Source of the DNA: Duganella sp. BJB476
GTDB lineage: Bacteria > Pseudomonadota > Gammaproteobacteria > Burkholderiales > Burkholderiaceae_D
Assembly (NCBI RefSeq): GCF_003416895.1
Contig: NZ_QVIO01000007.1
Coordinates: 186,001 to 250,000, forward strand
Length of the DNA: 64,000 nucleotides
Direction: 5' to 3'
The translations under genes and the position numbers were made by a program. Below, in pieces: positions 1-8,339 of the stretch (position 1 is its first letter; each line of letters starts with the position of its first letter). The notes under the pieces are model-generated. The model worked only from the letters and a program-made list of their open reading frames with translations. It searched no databases and had not been told where the DNA came from.

Positions 1-1
1 C

Positions 2-2419
2 GCCTACGCCAACGCCCGCTATCAACGCGACGCGGGCGAACTGGGCGTATACCTGCACAAGGCCCTGCTGCCCGCGTTGAACACGCCGGACCGCGCCGCC
101 CTCGACAACACCCTGTCCAGCGCCCTGCTGCTGGAGGCCGACCTGGTCTCGGCGCGGCTGGACTATGCCGGCGGCCACCTGGAAGCGCTGCGCAGCCTGC
201 CGCCGCTGGCGGACTACCCGACGTGGTTCCGCGGCCTGCACGGGCTGGAGCCGATCAACCGCACCATCTACATCGGCAGCGCCAGCCTGGTGCTGGGCTT
301 CGAACCGACGCTGCCGCTGGCGCAGGTGTGGCGCACGCTACGCCAGCAGGCGGCGATCTCGCTGGTCAACATCACCATCATCTACACGCTGCTGGGCATC
401 ATCATCTTCGCCAACCAGCGCATGCTCAGGCGCGTGACCCACACCACCACCCGCTTCCAGAACGGCGATCATGGCGTACGCCTGCCCGTCAGCGGCACGC
501 TGGAGGCGCGCATGCTGGCTGTCACCTTCAACAACATGGCGCAGCGCGTGCAGGCGCTGGTGCACAAGCTCCAGCAAAGCCAGAACAAATTGAGCGAGCA
601 GCTGGCGCAGACGCTGGAAGCGCAGGCGCTGCTGCAAGTGGAGAAGGAACGCATCGAAGTCACGCTGGCCTCCATCGGCGACGCCGTCATCACCACCGAT
701 TTAAGCGGCAAGATCGCCACCGTCAACGATGTCGCCCAGCAGCTCACCGGCTGGCCCGAATCGCGCGCGCGCGGCATGGAGCTGCACCAGGTGTTCGTGC
801 TGGCGAATAATTTCGGCCAGCATTCGCTGCTCAAGTCGATGGCGGCGATCTACGCCGGCGGCGAAGTCATCAAGGTCGGCAACCAGAGCCTGCGCAACCG
901 CATGGGCCAGATCATCACCGTCGAATACACCGCCAACGCGATCCGCTCCGCACAAAACGAAGTACAAGGCTCGGTGCTGGTGTTCCGCGACGTGACCGAG
1001 CGCCGCCAGCTGATGCAGCAGATCTCCTGGCAAAGCAACCACGACATCCTCACCGGCCTGCCCAACCGCTCGGCGCTGGCCACCCGCTTCGAGCAGGAAG
1101 TCATCCGCGCGCGCGAACAGGACTACCTGCTGGCCGTCTGCCTGTTCGACCTCGATCATTTCCAGCACGTGAACCAGACGCTGGGCCAGGACATCGGCGA
1201 CGAGATCCTCAAGCAGGCCGCCAGCCGCCTGCACGACTTTGCCGGCCAGCGCCATTACGTGGCGCGCCTGGGCGGCGACGAATTCGTGCTGCTGCTGCCG
1301 GAGATGGACAGCCGCGCCGCCGTCGAGCAGGCGCTGGACCGTTTGATGGCGGCGCTGTCGCGCGACTATCTGTGCGAGGGCGAAGCGGTGGGCATGTCGG
1401 CCAGCGCCGGCGTGGCGGTCTACACCGGCAACGAGATCAGCGCCGACAGCCTGCTGCGCCACGCCGACCAGGCGCTGTACCAGGCCAAGATCACGGGCCG
1501 CAACCGCTATCACTTCTTCGACGCCGACCTGGACGAACAGGTGCGCACCCACCACAACCGCCGCACCGAAGTGCGCGCCGCCCTGCGCGACGGCGAGCTG
1601 CGGCTGTACTATCAACCGAAGCTGGACATGCGCAAGGCCCGCATCGTCGGCATGGAAGCGCTGCTGCGCTGGGAACATCCGCTGCGCGGCGTGGTCGGGC
1701 CGGGGGACTTCCTGCCCATCGTCGAGCACAGCGACGTCATCGTCGATATCGGCGAATGGGTGCTGCGCGAAGCCTTGCGCCAGCTGCAGGACTGGCGCGC
1801 CTTCGATGCGCGCTGGGTCATCAGCGTCAACATCGCCGCCCGCCATTTCCAGCGCGCCGATTTCGTCGAGCGGCTAACCGCCATCCTGGCCGAGTTCCCG
1901 GACGTGCCGCCGCATATGCTGGAGCTGGAGATACTGGAGTCGTCGGCCTTGAGCGACATCGCCCACGTGCGCAGCATCATGCTCGATTGCCAGGCGCTGG
2001 GCATCAGCTTCGCGCTGGATGATTTCGGCACCGGCTATTCGTCGATGTCCTACCTGAAGCGGCTGCCGGCGGACATGCTGAAGATCGACCAAAGCTTCGT
2101 GCGCAACATGCTGGTGGACCGCGACGACCTGCACCTGGTGAGCGCCGTCATCGGCCTGGCCAAGTCCTTCGGCCTGGGCGTGATCGCCGAGGGCGTGGAA
2201 ACCATGGAGCACGGCGCCATGCTGATGCGCCTGGGCTGCGACCTGGTGCAAGGCTACGGCATCGCCCGGCCGATGCCGGCGGACGAGGTGCTGGCCTGGG
2301 TCGCCAGTTTCGACACGGCGGCCGTGTGGCAGGCGGCCGCACAGCTGCCGCCCATCCTCAGCCTGCACGGCGAACCGGCCGGCGGCACCGCGCAGATGCC
2401 CCTATTTGTTCAGGGCTGA
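2..2419 (+). CDS. Membrane GGDEF/EAL c-di-GMP enzyme with HAMP and PAS (5' end missing)
   Basis: The frame is open from base 2, so the gene begins before the window; the first TTG/ATG-type codon inside (base 77) is probably not its start. Visible in order: the end of a periplasmic sensor region resembling LapD/MoxY N-terminal domains, one transmembrane helix (about bases 356-415), a HAMP-like linker and coiled coil (to about 650), a PAS domain (about 650-1010), a GGDEF domain with intact RLGGDEF near base 1270, and an EAL domain with intact EAL near 1654, DDFGTGYSS near 2020 and IAEGVET near 2185. Both catalytic signatures are complete, so it could make or degrade cyclic di-GMP; no RxxD inhibitory site is seen before GGDEF. 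Its 3' end overlaps the opposing glcF by 18 bases. Confidence 0.93.
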   Translation, partial: AYANARYQRDAGELGVYLHKALLPALNTPDRAALDNTLSSALLLEADLVSARLDYAGGHLEALRSLPPLADYPTWFRGLHGLEPINRTIYIGSASLVLGFEPTLPLAQVWRTLRQQAAISLVNITIIYTLLGIIIFANQRMLRRVTHTTTRFQNGDHGVRLPVSGTLEARMLAVTFNNMAQRVQALVHKLQQSQNKLSEQLAQTLEAQALLQVEKERIEVTLASIGDAVITTDLSGKIATVNDVAQQLTGWPESRARGMELHQVFVLANNFGQHSLLKSMAAIYAGGEVIKVGNQSLRNRMGQIITVEYTANAIRSAQNEVQGSVLVFRDVTERRQLMQQISWQSNHDILTGLPNRSALATRFEQEVIRAREQDYLLAVCLFDLDHFQHVNQTLGQDIGDEILKQAASRLHDFAGQRHYVARLGGDEFVLLLPEMDSRAAVEQALDRLMAALSRDYLCEGEAVGMSASAGVAVYTGNEISADSLLRHADQALYQAKITGRNRYHFFDADLDEQVRTHHNRRTEVRAALRDGELRLYYQPKLDMRKARIVGMEALLRWEHPLRGVVGPGDFLPIVEHSDVIVDIGEWVLREALRQLQDWRAFDARWVISVNIAARHFQRADFVERLTAILAEFPDVPPHMLELEILESSALSDIAHVRSIMLDCQALGISFALDDFGTGYSSMSYLKRLPADMLKIDQSFVRNMLVDRDDLHLVSAVIGLAKSFGLGVIAEGVETMEHGAMLMRLGCDLVQGYGIARPMPADEVLAWVASFDTAAVWQAAAQLPPILSLHGEPAGGTAQMPLFVQG

Positions 2420-3625
2420 GTCGATCAGTTCGATCCAGTGCCTGACCGGCGTGTCCGTGCCCGATTGCAGGTGCGCGGTGCAGCCGACGTTGGCCGAGAC
2501 GATGGTGGTGGCGCCGGTATCGGCCAGGTTGGCCAGCTTGCGGTCGCGCAGTTGCAGCGACAACTCCGGTTGCAGCAGCGAGTAGGTGCCGGCCGAGCCG
2601 CAGCACAGATGGCTGTCCGCGCACAGCACGACATCGACGCCGACCGCGCGCAGCACGCCCTCCACTTTGCCGCGTATCTGCTGGCCGTGTTGTAGCGTGC
2701 ATGGCGGGTGGTAGGCCACGCGCTCCTTGATGCTGGCGCGGCGCTTCAGCTCTTCCTCAAACTCCGGCATCACTTCGCTCAGATCGCGCGTCAGCGCCGA
2801 GATGCGCTGCGCCTTGGCGGCGTAGGCGCTGTCGTGCGCCAGCAGATGGCCGTATTCCTTGACGGTGACGCCGCAGCCGGAAGCGGTCATCACGATCGCC
2901 TCCATCGTGCCATCCTGCACGTGCGGCCACCAGGCGTCGACGTTGCGGCGCATGTCGTCCAGCGCCGCCTCTTGGTCGTTCAGGTGATGGCGCACCGCGC
3001 CGCAGCAACCGGCCTTGGGGGCGACGATCAGCTGCACGCCCAGCGCATCGAGCACGCGCGCGGTGGCGGTGTTGATGTTGGGGGCCATCGCCGGCTGCGC
3101 GCAGCCTTCCAGCACCAGCATCTTGCGCGCATGCTCGCGCGACGGCCACACGCCGGCGCTCTGCATCGCCGGGATCTTGTCCTGCATGGCGGGCGACAGC
3201 AGCGGCCGGAATAGCTGCCCCGCGCGCAATCCCGCCGTGAAGACAGCCTTGCGCGGCAAGGCTTCCTTCAGTACCAGTCGTTTCATGCGCTCGATGAACG
3301 GCCGCTCGACGCGCTCCTCCACCACCTTGCGGCCGATGTCGATCAGGCGGCCGTACTTGACGCCGGACGGACAAGTGGTCTCGCAGTTGCGGCAGGTCAG
3401 GCAGCGGTCCAGGTGGGTCTGCGTCTTGACCGTCACCGGCGCGCCTTCCAGCACCTGCTTGATCAGGTAGATGCGGCCACGCGGGCCATCCAGCTCATCG
3501 CCCAGCAGCTGATAGGTCGGACAGGTGGCGGTGCAAAAGCCGCAGTGGACGCAGGCGCGCAGGATGGCGTCGGCCTCTTCGCCTTCGCGGGTGTTCTTGA
3601 TGAAATCAGCCAGGTTGGTTTGCAT
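2402..3625 (-). CDS. glcF: Glycolate oxidase iron-sulfur subunit GlcF
   Basis: 407 aa. This subunit carries electrons from the flavin subunits GlcD/GlcE as glycolate is oxidised to glyoxylate at the membrane. Two [4Fe-4S] ferredoxin motifs are visible near the N-terminus (CVHCGFCTATCP and CLTCRNCETTCP), followed by two cysteine-rich CCG domains (GCCGAVRHH and LCCGSAGTYS) typical of GlcF/HdrB-type proteins. It is the last gene of glcD-glcE-glcF, 8 bases after glcE. Its stop lies inside the end of the convergent GGDEF/EAL gene. Length matches the E. coli family member. Confidence 0.96.
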   Translation of the reverse strand: MQTNLADFIKNTREGEEADAILRACVHCGFCTATCPTYQLLGDELDGPRGRIYLIKQVLEGAPVTVKTQTHLDRCLTCRNCETTCPSGVKYGRLIDIGRKVVEERVERPFIERMKRLVLKEALPRKAVFTAGLRAGQLFRPLLSPAMQDKIPAMQSAGVWPSREHARKMLVLEGCAQPAMAPNINTATARVLDALGVQLIVAPKAGCCGAVRHHLNDQEAALDDMRRNVDAWWPHVQDGTMEAIVMTASGCGVTVKEYGHLLAHDSAYAAKAQRISALTRDLSEVMPEFEEELKRRASIKERVAYHPPCTLQHGQQIRGKVEGVLRAVGVDVVLCADSHLCCGSAGTYSLLQPELSLQLRDRKLANLADTGATTIVSANVGCTAHLQSGTDTPVRHWIELIDSALNK

Positions 3626-3633
3626 AGGGTTCG

Positions 3634-4707
3634 CTAGTACATGCGGCCGGGATTGAAGATCCCCGCCGGATCGAAGGACTGTTTCAACCGCTCGTTAATC
3701 TTTGCCACGGCCGGCGCCAGCGGATGAAACACGCCGACGCTCTTGTCCGCGCCCCGGAACAGCGTCGCATGGCCGCCAGCCGCCGCCACGGCGCGGCGTA
3801 TGCCGGCCGCGTGCTCGGCATCGGTGGATTCCACCTTGAGCCAGCGCTGCGCCCCTCCCCACTCGATCAGCTGCTCGCCGCGCAGGATGATGGCGCTGGC
3901 AGCCGGCGGCACCGACAAACGCCACAAACTGCCGCCGTCGAAATAGCCGTGCGTCTGGTCGCGCAGCGAAGTCCAGAATGCCGCGTCGTCTTCCAGCGGC
4001 GCGCCGCCCAGCTTGCGCTGCGCCGCCTCCACCGCCGCCTCGGCACCGGACAGCCGCAGCGACAACACGCCCTGATGCCAGCAACTGGCCGATATCGGCA
4101 GCGGCTGGCCGGCCCATTCGTTCAGATGGCGCAGCGCGTCGATCTCGCTCATCTCGAAGCGCAGGCTGGCCTCGCGCAGCGGCACCGGCAGCACCTTGAG
4201 CGACACTTCCAGTATCAGACCCAGCGTGCCCAGCGAACCGGCCAGCAGGCGCGATACGTCGTAGCCCGCCACGTTCTTCATCACCTGGCCGCCGAAGCGC
4301 AGCGCCTCACCGTGGCCGTCCATCAGCACCGCGCCGAGCACAAAGTCGCGCACCGCGCCGGCACTGGCGCGACGCGGGCCGGACAAGGCGCTGGCCACCA
4401 CGCCGCCGATGGTCGATGCGGCGCCGTAGCGCGGCGGCTCGAAGGCCAGCATCTGCTGGTGCTGCGCCAGCAGCGCTTCGATCTCCGCCAGCGGCGTGCC
4501 GCAGCGCGCGGTGATGACCAATTCGGTCGGCTCATAGGAGACGATGCCGGCGTAAGCTCGCGTGTCGAGCACCTCGCCATGCGGCGGCTGTCCGTACCAG
4601 TCCTTGCTGCCGCCGCCGCGCAGGCATAGCGGCGTGCCGGCCTCCGTTGCGACACGTATGCGCTCGCTGAACTGCGCGGCGATGTGGGAATACGATTCGG
4701 TCGTCAT
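3634..4707 (-). CDS. glcE: Glycolate oxidase FAD-binding subunit GlcE
   Basis: 357 aa. This is the smaller flavin subunit of glycolate oxidase, with an FAD_binding_4 fold (CLRGGGSKDWYG near residue 28; YGAASTIGGVVAS near 95) and the GlcE-type C-terminal end FDPAGIFNPGRMY. It sits between glcD (10-base gap) and glcF (8-base gap), so the three are surely co-transcribed and translated together. Family length is about 350 aa, so it is complete. Confidence 0.95.
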   Translation of the reverse strand: MTTESYSHIAAQFSERIRVATEAGTPLCLRGGGSKDWYGQPPHGEVLDTRAYAGIVSYEPTELVITARCGTPLAEIEALLAQHQQMLAFEPPRYGAASTIGGVVASALSGPRRASAGAVRDFVLGAVLMDGHGEALRFGGQVMKNVAGYDVSRLLAGSLGTLGLILEVSLKVLPVPLREASLRFEMSEIDALRHLNEWAGQPLPISASCWHQGVLSLRLSGAEAAVEAAQRKLGGAPLEDDAAFWTSLRDQTHGYFDGGSLWRLSVPPAASAIILRGEQLIEWGGAQRWLKVESTDAEHAAGIRRAVAAAGGHATLFRGADKSVGVFHPLAPAVAKINERLKQSFDPAGIFNPGRMY

Positions 4708-4717
4708 GTCGCTCCGT

Positions 4718-6217
4718 TTAAAAGCGCGGAAGATGGGAGAACGGCAGCATGCCGCCGCTGACGCGCATCTTGCCGAATTCGGCGCAGCGGTTCAACGTGG
4801 GGATGGCCTTGTCGGGATTGAGCAGGCCGGCCGTGTCGAAAGCGCGCTTGACCGAGAAGAAGGCATCCAGCTCGGCCGGCGCAAACTGCGCGCACATCGA
4901 ATTGATCTTCTCGATGCCGACGCCATGCTCACCGGTGATGGTGCCGCCCACTTCCACGCACAGCGCCAGGATCTCGGCGCCGAAGGCTTCGGCGCGCTCG
5001 AATTCGTCGGGGATGTTGGCGTTGAACAGGATCAGCGGATGCAGGTTGCCGTCGCCGGCGTGGAACACATTGGCGCAGCGCAGGCCGTACCTGGTCTCCA
5101 TCTGCGCGATCCCCTCCAGCACCTGGCCCAGGCGCTTGCGCGGGATGGTGCCGTCCATGCAGTAGTAGTCGGGCGAGATGCGGCCCGCCGCCGGAAAGGC
5201 GTTCTTGCGGCCGGACCAGAACTTCAGGCGCTCCGCCTCCGTCTGCGACACCGCGATGGCGCTGGCGCCGGCCGTGTTCAGCACCGCCGACATGCGGGCG
5301 ATTTCCTCTTCCACTTCCTCGACGGTGCCGTCGGCCTCGCACAGCAGGATGGCGGCGGCGTCGGTATCGTAGCCGGCCTTGACGAAGGGTTCGACCATGC
5401 GCGAGGAGGTCTGGTCCATCATCTCCAGCCCGGCCGGGATGATGCCGGCCGCGATCAGCGCCGCCACCGCGTGGCAGCCCGCCGTCACCTCGTTGAACGA
5501 CGCCATGATCACGCGCGCGGTGGCCGGCTTGGGCACCAGCTTGACCGTCACCTCGGTGACGATGCCCAGCATGCCCTCCGAACCGATGAACACCGACAGC
5601 AGGTCCAGCCCCGGCGCGTCGAGCGCTTCGCTGCCCAGTTCCACCACGTCGCCATCAATGGTCACCATGCGCACGCGCAGCACGTTGTGCACGGTCAGGC
5701 CGTATTTGAGGCAGTGCACACCGCCGGAATTCTCCGCCACGTTGCCGCCGATGGTGCAGGCGATCTGCGACGACGGATCGGGCGCGTAGTACAGGCCATG
5801 CTGCGCCGCCGCTTCCGAGATCGCCAGGTTGCGCACGCCCGGCTGCACCACGGCGGTCCGCGAATAGGCGTCCATGCGCACGATGCGGTTCAGGCGCGCG
5901 GTCGACAGCACCACGCCGTCGGCGATCGGCATGGCGCCGCCGGACAGGCCGGTGCCGGCGCCGCGCGGCACGATGGGCACCTTCAGCTCACGGCATACCC
6001 GCAGCACGGCGACGATCTGCGCCTCGCTGTCGGGTAGCACGACGATCATCGGCAACTGGCGGTAGGCGGCCAGGCCGTCGCATTCATAGGGACGGGTGTC
6101 TTCCGGTTCGGACAGGATGGCGCGCGCCGGCAGCACCTGCAGCAAGGCCGCGGCGACCTGCGCGCGGCGGGCGGCGATATCGGCCAGTACGGTCCGTTCG
6201 GGAGTGGCAGTGTTCAT
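4718..6217 (-). CDS. glcD: Glycolate oxidase FAD subunit GlcD
   Basis: 499 aa from the ATG at 6217; an upstream in-frame start at 6265 would add 16 unlikely residues, and 499 aa equals the length of E. coli GlcD. The FAD-binding PCMH domain (VPRGAGTGLSGGAMP; IGGNVAENSGG) comes first, then the FAD-oxidase C-terminal domain with GEHGVGIEK. It is the catalytic subunit that oxidises glycolate (and possibly D-lactate) and the first gene of glcDEF. Glyoxylate made here needs a disposal route; no glcB, gcl or glcC regulator is in the window. The 125-base gap to the divergent SUFU-like gene must hold the promoter. Confidence 0.95.
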   Translation of the reverse strand: MNTATPERTVLADIAARRAQVAAALLQVLPARAILSEPEDTRPYECDGLAAYRQLPMIVVLPDSEAQIVAVLRVCRELKVPIVPRGAGTGLSGGAMPIADGVVLSTARLNRIVRMDAYSRTAVVQPGVRNLAISEAAAQHGLYYAPDPSSQIACTIGGNVAENSGGVHCLKYGLTVHNVLRVRMVTIDGDVVELGSEALDAPGLDLLSVFIGSEGMLGIVTEVTVKLVPKPATARVIMASFNEVTAGCHAVAALIAAGIIPAGLEMMDQTSSRMVEPFVKAGYDTDAAAILLCEADGTVEEVEEEIARMSAVLNTAGASAIAVSQTEAERLKFWSGRKNAFPAAGRISPDYYCMDGTIPRKRLGQVLEGIAQMETRYGLRCANVFHAGDGNLHPLILFNANIPDEFERAEAFGAEILALCVEVGGTITGEHGVGIEKINSMCAQFAPAELDAFFSVKRAFDTAGLLNPDKAIPTLNRCAEFGKMRVSGGMLPFSHLPRF

Positions 6218-6342
6218 GGAGCGGGCACCTGGAAGCACTTGATCAGGCATCGATTGTAAGCACAAACGGCCGTCCGGTCGAAATACCCGACCAAATTGTT
6301 GTATTCTTCCGAGCGCAGCTTCACCACACCACTGGAACAGAT

Positions 6343-6897
6343 ATGGAAAATAATTTCGAACAGGCCTGGCGCGAGGCGCTGGAAGAGCGTTTCGGCGTCA
6401 AGATGCAGCTTGCCGGCATCAAGACCGAGAGCGAGCCGCGCATGCTCGTGTACTACTTCAAGGATTACCCCGTCAAGGACATGCTGACCGCCGTGACCTG
6501 CGGCCTGTCGAACGCCAACCGTCCTGAATGGATACACGGCAAACCGGAGCTGATGTTCTCGCTGCACACCACCGATCCGCTGTGGGGCAGCGCCGCCGCC
6601 CTGCTGGCGCAGAACTTCTTCCACACCGGCTCCTTCGCCTACCGTTCCTGCTTCAAGCTGGACACGCCCATGTCCAGCGACAGCGACATGAACGCCTGCT
6701 TCGTCTACAAACCGCCCTTCCTGGACGGCGACCAGCTCAAGTTCGAGCTGCCCGACCGCACCATTTTCCTCGCCGGCCTGTATCCGATGTACGATGAGGA
6801 AGTGAGCCTGTACGAAACCATCGGCATGCAGGCCTTCTGGAACACGCCGGGCTATGCCCCCCTCAACCCGCATCGCGTCAGCCTGGCAAAGCGCTGA
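6343..6897 (+). CDS. Suppressor-of-fused (SUFU)-like domain protein
   Basis: 184 aa, no signal peptide or membrane helix, so cytoplasmic. The pattern of short conserved blocks (VYYFKDYP, TAVTCGLS, KPELMFSL, the acidic GLYPMYDEEVSLYETIG block and FWNTPGY) looks like the bacterial SUFU-type fold, which is often a stand-alone or immunity-like domain of unknown role. This assignment is from memory of the family and not certain. It is 23 bases upstream of the cobalamin adenosyltransferase and may share its transcript. Confidence 0.6.
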   Translation: MENNFEQAWREALEERFGVKMQLAGIKTESEPRMLVYYFKDYPVKDMLTAVTCGLSNANRPEWIHGKPELMFSLHTTDPLWGSAAALLAQNFFHTGSFAYRSCFKLDTPMSSDSDMNACFVYKPPFLDGDQLKFELPDRTIFLAGLYPMYDEEVSLYETIGMQAFWNTPGYAPLNPHRVSLAKR

Positions 6898-6920
6898 TCC
6901 GAAACAGACCAGGAATCAAT

Positions 6921-7475
6921 ATGGGAAATCGACTCTCCAAAATCGCCACCCGCACCGGCGACGGCGGCACCACCGGCCTCGGTGACGGCAGCCGCACCGA
7001 CAAGGACAGCGTGCGCATCCACTCGATCGGCGAAGTCGACGAGCTGAACTCGCACATCGGCCTGCTGCTGTGCGAAGACATGCCGGCCGACCTGCGCGAA
7101 GAGCTGGTCACCATCCAGCACGACCTGTTCGACCTGGGCGGCGAATTGTGCATTCCCGGCTACCAGATGATCACCGAGGCGCACGTCGAGCGCCTGGACG
7201 CGCTGCTGGCCAAGTACAACGCCACCCTGCCGGCCCTGACGGAATTCATCCTGCCGGCCGGCTCCCGTGCGGCTTCGCAGGCGCACGTGTGCCGCACCGT
7301 GTGCCGCCGCGCCGAGCGCGCCATCGTCACGCTGGGCAAGACCGAGACCATCCATGAGCATCCGCGCCAGTATGTGAACCGCTTGTCGGACTTGATGTTT
7401 GTGCTGTCGCGGGTGCTGAACCGTTTTGGCGGCGGCAGCGACGTGCTGTGGCAGCACGAGCGCAAGCGCGGCTAA
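6921..7475 (+). CDS. Cob(I)alamin adenosyltransferase, PduO/MMAB type
   Basis: 184 aa. It transfers adenosyl from ATP to cob(I)alamin to make coenzyme B12. The N-terminal ATP-binding signature TRTGDGGTTGLGDGSR is complete, followed by the helical bundle typical of this family, including RRAERAIVTL and the late NRLSDLMFVLSRVLN block. Full length for the family. An SD-like AGGA lies before the ATG. There are no B12 biosynthesis genes nearby, so it probably serves B12 salvage and a distant B12 enzyme. Confidence 0.93.
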   Translation: MGNRLSKIATRTGDGGTTGLGDGSRTDKDSVRIHSIGEVDELNSHIGLLLCEDMPADLREELVTIQHDLFDLGGELCIPGYQMITEAHVERLDALLAKYNATLPALTEFILPAGSRAASQAHVCRTVCRRAERAIVTLGKTETIHEHPRQYVNRLSDLMFVLSRVLNRFGGGSDVLWQHERKRG

Positions 7476-7480
7476 GACGC

Positions 7481-8233
7481 TTAACGGTCGGACTGGAACA
7501 ATAGCGCCATGCCCTTGGCCATGCTGAGGCGCGAGGCGCTGGCCGGATAGGCGCTGGACACCAGCGCCGCCTGGTCGCCGGTCGACAGCTTGCGGTAGAA
7601 GCTGACCATGTCGGCCGCCGGCCAGCCGGCTCGGTGCGCCAGCACCATGCCCAGCTGGTCCGCCTCCGATTCCTGCATGCTCGATAGCTTGGACAGGCGG
7701 ATCTGCACCGACAGGTCGCTTTCCAGCCGTTCCATCACCACCTCCAGCGGCACCGCCGGATAGCGGTTCAGGAATAGCGCTTCCGACAAGGTTTCGCGGT
7801 GATGCTCGGCCACCGCGTGCGCGACTTCGTGACCCAGCAGGGTTGCCAGTTCGCCGTCGTTCAACGCCAGCTGGCGCACAAAGGCGCTGCCCACCAGGAT
7901 TTTGCCGCCGGCCATGCAGATGGCGTCGACTTCGGCATCGCTGGTGGTATGAAACTCCCACTCCCACCCGGCCACTTCCGGCTTCAGCGCCACCGCGGCG
8001 CGTATCAGGCCGGCGCCTATGGTTTGCAGCCGCGCCAGCAACAGGCGGTCGTCGTCCAGCCGCCCGGCCGCCGCCAGTTCGACCACGCGGTCGATATAGC
8101 GGTCTTCCACGGTGCTGGCCACTTCCTCGGCGCTGAAACCCATTTCCTGCGCCCTGCCCGATTCCGGCACCTGCGCGCCCGCCGTCCCGCAAGCGAACAG
8201 CAAACCGGCAAACAGGGAAGCGGCGGCATTCAT
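7481..8233 (-). CDS. M48-family metalloprotease, predicted lipoprotein
   Basis: 250 aa. The N-terminus reads as a lipoprotein signal with a Cys at residue 15 (LLFAC), so the product is likely tethered in the periplasm. The zinc protease signature HEVAH lies at residues 135-139 and the third ligand is in ESEAD near 190, as in the M48 family (HtpX, LoiP and BepA relatives). Short, with no TPR tail. It converges closely on the adenosyltransferase gene (5-base gap). It probably degrades misfolded envelope proteins, an inference from the family. Confidence 0.88.
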   Translation of the reverse strand: MNAAASLFAGLLFACGTAGAQVPESGRAQEMGFSAEEVASTVEDRYIDRVVELAAAGRLDDDRLLLARLQTIGAGLIRAAVALKPEVAGWEWEFHTTSDAEVDAICMAGGKILVGSAFVRQLALNDGELATLLGHEVAHAVAEHHRETLSEALFLNRYPAVPLEVVMERLESDLSVQIRLSKLSSMQESEADQLGMVLAHRAGWPAADMVSFYRKLSTGDQAALVSSAYPASASRLSMAKGMALLFQSDR

Positions 8234-8292
8234 GGCGATATAAACCGAATAAACTGTTTATATCAATATAGGTCGCATTATTGCAGCAGGCA

Positions 8293-8320
8293 AGAAAAAA
8301 GCCGCCCGGAGGCGGCTTTG
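8293..8320 (-). terminator. Rho-independent terminator after dxs
   Basis: On the minus strand the RNA reads AAAGCCGCC-TCC-GGGCGGC followed by TTTTTTC, a G+C-rich stem of about 8 bp with a short loop and a U-run, 20 bases after the dxs stop. It ends the xseB-ispA-dxs operon. Confidence 0.88.
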
Positions 8321-8339
8321 AGCGTAACAGCAACGGTAT

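Noticed and set aside
2402..2419. Overlap of the GGDEF/EAL and glcF stops as a sign of frameshift or misassembly
   Set aside because: Both C-termini are normal for their families; an 18-base convergent overlap is acceptable.
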